Shown here in pieces: positions 1-5,767 of a stretch of 6,357 bases of DNA (position 1 is the stretch's first letter; the number at the start of each line of letters is the position of its first letter). Source of the stretch: JAWVEV01 sp033856535 (GTDB taxonomy: Bacteria > Actinomycetota > Thermoleophilia > Miltoncostaeales > Miltoncostaeaceae); contig JAWVEV010000100.1 of NCBI GenBank assembly GCA_033856535.1, forward strand, positions 1 through 6,357, written 5' to 3'. Position numbers and translations under genes: made by a program. The notes below the pieces were generated by a model. The model was not told the DNA's origin. It ran no database searches and saw nothing but the letters and a program-made list of their open reading frames with translations.

Positions 1-950
1 GCTTGAAGGAGCTGGGACGGCCGCGAATCGACGTCACGATCCGCATCTCGGGCTTCTTCCGCGATGCCTTCCCGCACCTCGTGCGGATGCTCGACGACGC
101 GGTCGCGCTCGTGGCGGGGCTCGACGAGCCGTCCGATCAGAACTTCGTCGCCGCCCACGCCCGTGAGGACGCGGCCGCGCTCGCGGGTGAGCTCGACGCC
201 GCGCCGGCCTGGCGGCAGGCGACGACGCGGATCTTCGGCTCCAAGCCCGGCGCCTACGGCGCGGGGCTCGCGCAGCTGCTCGACGCCCGCGACTGGCGCG
301 GCGAGGGCGACCTCGCCGAGGTCTACGAGGCCTGGGGCGGCTACGCCTACGGGCCGGGCCGCGACGGGGCCGAGGCGCGCGAGGCGATGCGCGACTGCTT
401 CCGGCGCATCGAGGTCGCGGTGAAGAACGTCGACAGCCGCGAGAGCGACCTGTTCGACTCGGCCGACGCCTTCGAGTACCACGGCGGCATGGTCGCCATG
501 GTGCGCGAGGTGGCCGGCCGCGAGCCGCGGGCCTACGTGGGCGACAGCTCCGACCCGGCCCGCGCGGTGGCGCGCTCGCTGGCCGAGGAGGGCCGGCGGG
601 TCTTTCGCGCCCGCGTCGCCAACCCGCGCTGGATCGCCGGGATGATCCGCCACGGCTACAAGGGCGCGTCGGAGCTCTCGGCGACGGTGGACCACCTGTT
701 CGGTTACGACGCCACCGCCGGCGTGGTCGAGGACTGGATGTACGAGCAGGTCGCCGCGCGGTACCTGCTCGACCCCGACGTGGCCGCGTTCATGAGCCGC
801 TCGAACCCCTGGGCGGCGAAGGCGATCGCCGAGCGCCTGCTGGAGGCGGCCGACCGGGGCCTCTGGTCGAGCCCGCCGGACGAGACCCTCGGCGCGGTGC
901 GCGATCGCTACCTGGCGCTGGAGGGCGAGCTGGAGGAGGCCGGCGCGTGA
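1..950 (+). CDS. cobN: Cobaltochelatase large subunit CobN, C-terminal part (5' truncated)
   Basis: This is the C-terminal 315 residues of the large, porphyrinoid-binding subunit of the ATP-dependent cobalt chelatase, which inserts Co2+ into hydrogenobyrinic acid a,c-diamide in the cytoplasm. The first complete codon is at position 3 (TTG, an internal Leu rather than a start), and the reading frame is open to the window edge. Family members are about 1,200 residues or more, so roughly the last quarter is present. Typical CobN/ChlH-family C-terminal blocks are visible: GRPRIDVTIRISGFFRDAFP (residues 5-24), RIFGSKPGAYG (76-86), WGGYAYG (111-117), KNVDSRESDLFDS (141-153) followed by the EYHGGM segment, YVGDSSDP (178-185), and NPRWIAGMIRHGYKGA with a following FGYDAT (207-237). 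It ends with a normal-looking short charged tail at a TGA that overlaps the GTG start of the chelatase AAA+/VWA partner by 4 bases, which supports a shared complex. A magnesium chelatase H subunit is the main alternative, but the surrounding cob genes argue for CobN. Confidence 0.95.
   Translation, partial: LKELGRPRIDVTIRISGFFRDAFPHLVRMLDDAVALVAGLDEPSDQNFVAAHAREDAAALAGELDAAPAWRQATTRIFGSKPGAYGAGLAQLLDARDWRGEGDLAEVYEAWGGYAYGPGRDGAEAREAMRDCFRRIEVAVKNVDSRESDLFDSADAFEYHGGMVAMVREVAGREPRAYVGDSSDPARAVARSLAEEGRRVFRARVANPRWIAGMIRHGYKGASELSATVDHLFGYDATAGVVEDWMYEQVAARYLLDPDVAAFMSRSNPWAAKAIAERLLEAADRGLWSSPPDETLGAVRDRYLALEGELEEAGA
932..939 (+). promoter_or_regulatory. Ribosome binding site for the chelatase AAA+/VWA gene
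   Basis: GGAGGAGG lies inside the end of cobN, 7 bases before the GTG at 947. It is a strong Shine-Dalgarno match and decides the start of the next gene at this GTG, whose first residues lead directly into the AAA+ domain (FPLSAIVGQE). Confidence 0.7.
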
Positions 951-2791
951 GGCCGCCCTTCCCGCTCAGCGCGATCGTGGGCCAGGAGCGCCTGGTGGAG
1001 GCGCTGCTCGCCAACGCGGTCTCGCCCGAGGTGGGCGGGGTGCTGGTGCGCGGCGAGCGCGGCACGGCCAAGAGCACCGCGGTGCGGGCGCTGGCGCCGC
1101 TGCTGCCGGCGGTGCCGGTGGCGGCCGGGCAGACGCTGCCCTTCGCGCCGGGCGATTTGGCGCCGGATGGGCCGATTGCCCCCGACGCCGCGTGGGAGCC
1201 GCGGCCGGCGCCGCTGGTGGAGCTGCCGGTGGGCGCCACCACCGACCGCCTGCTGGGCTCGCTCGACCTGCGCGGGGCGCTGGAGCGGCGCGAGCACGCG
1301 CTCGAGCCGGGGCTGATGGCCCGCGCCCACCAGGGCGTGCTCTACGTCGACGAGGTGAACCTGCTGCCGGACCATCTGGTGGACGTGCTGCTGGACGCGG
1401 CGGCGTCTGGGGTCTGCACGGTGGAGCGCGAGGCGGTGTCGGTGCGCCACTCGGCGCGGTTCCTGCTGGTGGGGACGATGAACCCCGAGGAGGGCGAGCT
1501 GCGGCCGCAGCTGCTCGACCGCTTCGGCCTGGGCGTGGAGGTGCGCGGCCCGCGCGAGCCGGCCGTCCGGGCCGAGATCGTGCGCCGGCGGCTGGCCTAC
1601 GAGGCCGACCCGGATGGCTTCGCCGCCGCCCACGCGCCGGCCGAGCGGGCCCTGGCCGAGCGGATCGCCGCGGCGCGGGATCGCCTGCCGGGCGTGCGCC
1701 TGCCCGAGCCGCTGCTGCTTCGGATCGCCGGGGCCTGTGCGCAGCTCGGGGTGGACGGCGTGCGGGCGGACATCGTCACCGCGCGGACGGCGCGGGCGCT
1801 GGCGGCGCTGGAGGGGCTCGACGAGGTGAACGAGGACCACGTGCTGCGCGCCGCCGCGCTCGCGCTGGCCCACCGCCGGCGCGACGACCCGCTGGGAGGG
1901 CCGGCGCCGCTGGCCGAGGAGGAGCTGAAGGCCGCGCTGGCGCCCGAGCCCGAGCCCGAGCCGGATCCCGAGCCGGATCCCGACGACGAGGGCCCGGGGC
2001 CGGCCGACGGGGAGCGCCGAGAGGCCCCCGACGCGCAGGCCCCCGCCCGGCCGCGCCGCGACGCGCCGATCGGCGCGCGGGCGCCCGTGAACCTGCGCCC
2101 GGCCGGGCGCGGGCGCGGGCCCGCCGGGCGCCGCGCCGGCGCGGCGGCGGAGGCCGCGGGCGCGGTGGACAGCCGGCCGGCGGCGCCGGCGAGCGCCGAC
2201 CCGGCCCCGGTGGCGACGCTGCTGGCCCGGCTGGCCGACCCGGACGCCGCGCCGCGCGAGCACGTGCGCCGGGGACGCGAGGGCTGCCTCGTGGTGCTGG
2301 TGGTCGACGCCAGCGGATCGATGGGGGCGCGGCGTCGAATGGCGCGCGTGAAGGGCGCCCTGCTCGGCCTGCTGGAGGAGGCCTATCGGGGCCGCGACCG
2401 GGTGGCGCTGATCGCGTTCCGCGACGCGCGTGCCGAGCTGCTGGCGCGGCCGGGGCTGCCGCTCGACGCCGTGGCGCGGCTCGTGGAGGAGCTCCCGACG
2501 GGCGGGCGCACGCCGCTCGCCGAAGGGCTCGACGCCGCGACCATGCTGGTGCGCCGGGAGCGCCGGCGCGAGCCGGACCGGCGGGCGCTGGCGGTGGTGC
2601 TCACCGACGGCCGCGCGGTGGGCGATCCCGCCGAGGCTGCCCGGGCCGCCGCCCGGCTGGGCGCGGCCGCCGACGGGGTCTGGGTGGTCGACGCCGAGGA
2701 GGGCCCGGTGCGGCTGGGGTTCGCCGGGGCCCTGGCGCGGGCGGCCGGCGGGACGGTCGCGCCACTTGTCGCGGCGAGGAGGGCGGCGTGA
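947..2791 (+). CDS. Fused AAA+/VWA cobaltochelatase subunit (ChlI-ChlD-like)
   Basis: This 614-residue protein is the ATPase and integrin-like partner of CobN, using ATP-driven remodelling to push cobalt insertion into the corrin ring. Residues 5-315 form a ChlI-like AAA+ module: VGQE (11-14), Walker A GERGTAKST (36-44), Walker B VLYVDE (131-136), and a sensor segment VGTMNPEEGELRPQLLDRFGL (split around 175-195). A low-complexity linker follows (about 330-415): first acidic, with Glu/Asp-Pro repeats, then basic and rich in Arg, Gly and Ala. Residues about 447-610 form a von Willebrand A domain with a complete-looking MIDAS: DASGS (454-458), a Thr in GGRTPLAEG (519-527), and LTDGRA (552-557). 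The GTG start overlaps the cobN stop and has a good ribosome binding site. The fused form replaces the separate CobS and CobT of proteobacteria and is known from other actinobacteria. A magnesium chelatase role cannot be excluded from sequence alone, but no other chlorophyll gene is visible. Confidence 0.93.
   Translation: MRPPFPLSAIVGQERLVEALLANAVSPEVGGVLVRGERGTAKSTAVRALAPLLPAVPVAAGQTLPFAPGDLAPDGPIAPDAAWEPRPAPLVELPVGATTDRLLGSLDLRGALERREHALEPGLMARAHQGVLYVDEVNLLPDHLVDVLLDAAASGVCTVEREAVSVRHSARFLLVGTMNPEEGELRPQLLDRFGLGVEVRGPREPAVRAEIVRRRLAYEADPDGFAAAHAPAERALAERIAAARDRLPGVRLPEPLLLRIAGACAQLGVDGVRADIVTARTARALAALEGLDEVNEDHVLRAAALALAHRRRDDPLGGPAPLAEEELKAALAPEPEPEPDPEPDPDDEGPGPADGERREAPDAQAPARPRRDAPIGARAPVNLRPAGRGRGPAGRRAGAAAEAAGAVDSRPAAPASADPAPVATLLARLADPDAAPREHVRRGREGCLVVLVVDASGSMGARRRMARVKGALLGLLEEAYRGRDRVALIAFRDARAELLARPGLPLDAVARLVEELPTGGRTPLAEGLDAATMLVRRERRREPDRRALAVVLTDGRAVGDPAEAARAAARLGAAADGVWVVDAEEGPVRLGFAGALARAAGGTVAPLVAARRAA
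1943..1984 (+). repeat. Short tandem repeat coding an acidic-proline linker
   Basis: The stretch repeats a CCCGAG hexamer and then carries two exact tandem copies of the 12-mer GAGCCGGATCCC (1958-1969 and 1970-1981). It encodes alternating Glu-Pro and Asp-Pro in the linker between the AAA+ and VWA modules. Because the unit length is a multiple of three, copy-number change would keep the reading frame. Confidence 0.8.
2776..2783 (+). promoter_or_regulatory. Ribosome binding site for cobO
   Basis: GAGGAGGG lies at the 3' end of the chelatase subunit gene, 4 bases before the GTG at 2788. It supports that GTG as the start of cobO in preference to any upstream in-frame start. Confidence 0.65.
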
Positions 2792-3420
2792 GCGGGGAAC
2801 CGCGCCAGGATCCCCGGGCGAAGCACGCCGACGAGTCGCTGGACGTCCCCCACCGCCCGGACGACGTCGGCAGCGCCGAGCCCAAGCGCCGCAAGCCGCG
2901 CGACAAGCCGCTGGTGATCGTCCTGACCGGCGACGGCAAGGGGAAGAGCAGCTCGGCGTTCGGGATGCTGATGCGGTCATGGGCGCGCGGCTACCGCTGC
3001 GGCGTCTTCCAGTTCGTGAAGTCCGCCAAGTGGAAGATCGGCGAGCTGAAGGCGGCCGAGGCGCTCGGCGGCATCCACTGGGAGCGGATGGGCGACGGCT
3101 GGTCGTGGATCTCGAAGGACCTGGAGGAGTCGGCCGACCTGGCCCGCGCCGGCTGGGAGGGCGTGCGCCAGGTGATCGCCGAGGCGCGCTACGAGTTCCT
3201 GCTGCTCGACGAGATCACCTACCCCATCAACTGGGGCTGGATCGACCTCGAGGACGTGCTGGCGACGCTCCGCGACCGCCCGGGCTTCCAGCACGTGGTG
3301 CTGACCGGCCGGCGCGCGCCCGAGGCGCTGATCGAGGCCGCCGACCTGGTCTCTGATGTGGTGAAGGTGAAGCACCCGATGGACGCCGGCATCCGCGCCC
3401 AGCAGGGGATCGAGTGGTAA
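2788..3420 (+). CDS. cobO: Corrinoid adenosyltransferase (cob(I)yrinic acid a,c-diamide adenosyltransferase)
   Basis: This 210-residue enzyme of the CobA/CobO/BtuR family transfers the 5'-deoxyadenosyl group of ATP to the reduced cobalt of the corrinoid, forming the upper ligand. Visible motifs are the P-loop GDGKGKSSSAFG (48-59), the VFQFVKS strand (73-79), WERMGDG (98-104), the Walker-B-like segment LLLDEITYPINWGW (138-151), VLTGR (171-175) and the family C-terminal signature KHPMDAGIRAQQGIEW (195-210). Length and end match the family. The first 40 residues form a polar, charged tail ending in a Lys/Arg cluster before PLVIVLTG, which is somewhat longer than the short N-terminal helix of many homologues. 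The GTG start overlaps the previous stop by 4 bases (GTGA) and has a ribosome binding site. In the pathway it acts after cobalt insertion, so its place next to the chelatase is logical. Confidence 0.96.
   Translation: MSGEPRQDPRAKHADESLDVPHRPDDVGSAEPKRRKPRDKPLVIVLTGDGKGKSSSAFGMLMRSWARGYRCGVFQFVKSAKWKIGELKAAEALGGIHWERMGDGWSWISKDLEESADLARAGWEGVRQVIAEARYEFLLLDEITYPINWGWIDLEDVLATLRDRPGFQHVVLTGRRAPEALIEAADLVSDVVKVKHPMDAGIRAQQGIEW
3404..3409 (+). promoter_or_regulatory. Probable ribosome binding site for the ApgM-like gene
   Basis: AGGGGA near the end of cobO is 4 bases from the GTG at 3414 and 13 bases from the next in-frame GTG at 3423. The spacing favours 3414, although it is a little short. 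Confidence 0.4.
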
Positions 3421-4379
3421 ACGTGCTCGTCATTCCTGACGGCGCGTCGGAGCCCGTCGGGGCCGGGCCGACCAGCCTGGATCGGGCGCGGATGCCGGCG
3501 CTGGCGGCGCTCTGCCGGGAGGGGGTAGTGAGCCGGGTGCGGACGATCCCGCCGGGGCTGCCGGCCGGGTCGGAGGTCGGCGTGCCGGCGCTGCTCGGCT
3601 GGCTCCCCTCCTCGGCGGTGGACCGCGGGGCGCTGGAGGTCGCCGCGGCCGGCGTGCCCCCGGGGCGGTGCGAGCGCGCGTGGCGCTGCGACGTGACGCG
3701 CCCGGGCGGCGAGCGGGCCTCCGAGGAGGAGGCGGCCGAGGCCGCGGCGGCGCTTGCCGCGCGGCTGCCGGCGCACCGGGTGGTGTCGCTGCGGGGGCAC
3801 CGGCTGCTGGTGTACGGGCGGCTGCGGCCGGCGGCGGCGGCGCTGGGGGGCGGGCTGTCGCTGTGGCCGGAGGGCGTGGTGCCGCCGCGGATCCTCGGAC
3901 CGGAGGTGGTGGTGGTCGCTGCGCCCGGCGCGGCGGCCGGATGCGCGCGCCTGATGGGCGCGACCGTGGTGACGCCACTTGGCGCGACCGGTGGGGTGGA
4001 CACCGACCTGGTGGCGAAGGCGGGTGCCGCGCTGGCGGCGATCGCCGGCGGGGCGGCCCGGGTGGCGGTGCACGTGGGGGCGCCGGACGAGGCGGCGCAC
4101 GCCCGGGACGCCGGCGCGAAGGTGGCGGCGCTCGAACGCCTGGACCGGGAGCTGATCGCGCCGTTGGCCGACGCGGTGACGCGCGCCGGCGGGCGGATCG
4201 CGGTCTGCCCCGACCACGGGTGCGACCCGGCCGACGGGCGTCACGACGGGGCGCCGGTGCCGGCCGTGGTGGCCGGCACGGGCGTCGCGGCCGCCGGGCC
4301 GGACGGTTTCACGGAGCGGGCGGTGGCGAGCCTGCCGGCGGAGGCGCCGGCGTGGGCCTCGGCCTTGGCCGTGGCATGA
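3414..4379 (+). CDS. ApgM-like alkaline-phosphatase-superfamily protein in the cobalamin operon
   Basis: This 321-residue protein resembles archaeal-type cofactor-independent phosphoglycerate mutase (ApgM) and the related proposed homoserine kinases, two-metal enzymes of the alkaline phosphatase superfamily. The full ligand pattern is visible: Asp9 in VLVIPDG, the presumed nucleophile Ser53 in PAGSEVGVPALLGW, Asp225 and His229 in HVGAPDEAAH, Asp267-His268 in CPDHG, and His277 in RHDGAPVP. Other family blocks are RCDV (91-94), PLGATGGVDTD (188-198, where ApgM has a GATGYLDT-like segment) and VAALERLD. It is clearly shorter than typical ApgM proteins of about 400 residues, mainly in the middle cap region (about 95-180), so the substrate is probably different. 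It overlaps cobO by 7 bases and cobB by 4, so it is an integral operon member. It is unlikely to be the glycolytic enzyme. L-threonine kinase (the PduX role) and alpha-ribazole-phosphate phosphatase (the CobC/CobZ role) are plausible, but both are inference. The family call is firm and the reaction is open. Confidence 0.82.
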   Translation: MVNVLVIPDGASEPVGAGPTSLDRARMPALAALCREGVVSRVRTIPPGLPAGSEVGVPALLGWLPSSAVDRGALEVAAAGVPPGRCERAWRCDVTRPGGERASEEEAAEAAAALAARLPAHRVVSLRGHRLLVYGRLRPAAAALGGGLSLWPEGVVPPRILGPEVVVVAAPGAAAGCARLMGATVVTPLGATGGVDTDLVAKAGAALAAIAGGAARVAVHVGAPDEAAHARDAGAKVAALERLDRELIAPLADAVTRAGGRIAVCPDHGCDPADGRHDGAPVPAVVAGTGVAAAGPDGFTERAVASLPAEAPAWASALAVA

Positions 4380-5767
4380 CGGTCTCTCTCCCTCCCCGCG
4401 TCGTGATCGCCGCGCCGGGCTCCGGGTCCGGCAAGACCGCGGTGGCCTGCGGGCTGATCGGCGCGCTGCGCGCGCGGGGCCGGCGGGTGCAGGGGTTCAA
4501 GGTGGGTCCGGACTACATCGACCCGACCCACCACGCGCTGGCGTCGGGGCGGCCGGGGCGGAACCTGGATGCGTTCCTGAGCGGGCCGGACCTGATCGCG
4601 CCGCTGGCGCGACATGGCGCCACCGGGGCCGACCTGGCGGTGGTCGAGGGCGTGATGGGGCTCTTCGACGGGGTCACCGGGCGGGGCGAGCTGGCCTCGA
4701 CGGCGCAGGTGGCGAAGCTGCTGCGGGCGCCGGTGCTGCTGGTGCTCGACGCGCGGGCGGTGGCGCGCTCGGCGGCGGCGACCGTGCTCGGCTTCCGGTC
4801 GTTCGACCCCGAGCTGGACCTGGCCGGGGTGATCCTGAACCGAGTCGGCTCGGACCACCACGAGGCGATCCTGCGCGAGGCGATCGGGGGGCTCGGCGTG
4901 CCGGTGCTGGGGGCGCTGCGGCGCGACGACCGGATGGGGGTGCCGGAGCGGCACCTGGGGCTGGTGCCCGCGGTGGAGCGGCTGGCGGCGACGAATGACG
5001 CGCTGGCGGCGCAGGCCGCCGCGGTGGCGGAGCGGGTGGACCTGGCCGCCGTCGAGCGGATCGCCGCCGGAGCGCCGGCGGAGGCGGGGCCGGCGTGGTC
5101 GCCGGGGCCGCCGCGGGCGGCGCGAGCACGGGTGGCGGTGGCGCGCGGGCCCGCGTTCTCGTTCCACTACCAGGAGAACCTGGAGCTCCTGGCGGCGGCC
5201 GGCGCCGAGCTGGTCGACGTGAACCCGCTGGCGGACGAGGCGCTGCCGGCCGGCGCCGGCGCGCTGGTGCTGGCCGGGGGGTTCCCGGAGGTGCACGGGG
5301 CCGAGCTGTCGGCGAACGCGGCGCTGCGGGAGGAGATCGCGGCGTTCGCGGCGGCCGGGCGGCCGGTGGTGGCCGAGTGCGGCGGGTACCTCTATCTGTG
5401 CCGCGAGCTGGACGGGCGTCCGATGTGCGGCGTGCTGCCGGCCCGCGGCGAGATGACCGACCGGCTGACGCTGGGGTACCGCGAGGCGGCGGCGCTGGGC
5501 GACGGGCCGTGCTTCGCGGCCGGGGCGGCGCCGCGGGGGCACGAGTTCCACTACTCGCGGGTGGTGCCGGACGCCGCGGCCGAGCCGGCGCCGGCGTGGC
5601 GGCTGCGGAGCTCGACCGGCGCCGAGCGGGACGAGGGGATGACCGTCGGCGCGGTGAGCGCGAGCTATCTGCACACCCACTGGGCGGCGACGCCGGGGGC
5701 GGCCGAGCGGCTGGTGGCGGCGGCCGAGGCGGCGGCGCCCGCGCGGGCCGGGGCGGCATGGGGCTGA
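4376..5767 (+). CDS. cobB: Cobyrinic/hydrogenobyrinic acid a,c-diamide synthase
   Basis: This 463-residue glutamine-dependent amidotransferase (CobB/CbiA family) amidates the a and c carboxylates of the corrin ring using ATP and glutamine-derived ammonia. The N-terminal dethiobiotin-synthetase-like half shows a P-loop GSGSGKT (15-21), FKVGPDYIDP (41-50), EGVMGLFDG (91-99), LVLDARAVARS (122-132) and GVILNRVGSDHH (151-162). The C-terminal class-I-like glutaminase half shows FSFHYQENLE (261-270), GGFPE (301-305), the nucleophile Cys335 in AECGGYLYLC, RGHEFHYS (387-394) and the catalytic-His block YLHTHW (431-436). Length is normal for the family, with an Ala-rich tail after residue 440. The ATG overlaps the previous stop (ATGA) and has no clear Shine-Dalgarno, which suggests translational coupling. 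Given a CobN-type late cobalt insertion route, the likely substrate is metal-free hydrogenobyrinic acid, although the family also includes CbiA enzymes that use the cobalt form. Confidence 0.96.
   Translation: MTVSLPPRVVIAAPGSGSGKTAVACGLIGALRARGRRVQGFKVGPDYIDPTHHALASGRPGRNLDAFLSGPDLIAPLARHGATGADLAVVEGVMGLFDGVTGRGELASTAQVAKLLRAPVLLVLDARAVARSAAATVLGFRSFDPELDLAGVILNRVGSDHHEAILREAIGGLGVPVLGALRRDDRMGVPERHLGLVPAVERLAATNDALAAQAAAVAERVDLAAVERIAAGAPAEAGPAWSPGPPRAARARVAVARGPAFSFHYQENLELLAAAGAELVDVNPLADEALPAGAGALVLAGGFPEVHGAELSANAALREEIAAFAAAGRPVVAECGGYLYLCRELDGRPMCGVLPARGEMTDRLTLGYREAAALGDGPCFAAGAAPRGHEFHYSRVVPDAAAEPAPAWRLRSSTGAERDEGMTVGAVSASYLHTHWAATPGAAERLVAAAEAAAPARAGAAWG

Noticed and set aside
2129..2146. 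An 18-base perfect palindrome made only of G and C in the chelatase linker
   Set aside because: Runs built from GCC, GCG and GGC units produce such symmetry often by chance here. Nothing else about the site suggests a function.
2760..2771. A GCCACT-containing stretch recalling part of a cobalamin riboswitch B12 box
   Set aside because: Only a few bases agree, it lies inside the coding end of the chelatase subunit, and the surrounding conserved riboswitch elements are absent.
1192..2787. A long upstream in-frame extension of cobO, inside the chelatase gene
   Set aside because: The upstream residues are Arg/Gly/Ala low complexity from another frame. CobO homology begins after the GTG at 2788, which has its own ribosome binding site.
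908..2980. A 690-codon open frame on the minus strand across the chelatase subunit gene
   Set aside because: Its translation is dominated by Arg, Pro, Gly, Ala and His without a recognisable domain. Stop codons are rare in any frame at this GC content, and the + strand frame encodes a clear AAA+/VWA protein.
3423..3425. The second in-frame GTG as the start of the ApgM-like gene
   Set aside because: The ribosome binding site would be 13 bases away and the first beta strand before the Asp9 metal ligand would be shortened. The GTG at 3414 fits better, although the difference is only three codons.
4241..5680. A 479-codon minus-strand open frame opposite cobB
   Set aside because: It has biased composition and no domain motifs, while the + strand frame has complete CobB/CbiA motifs. 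It is a GC-driven shadow.
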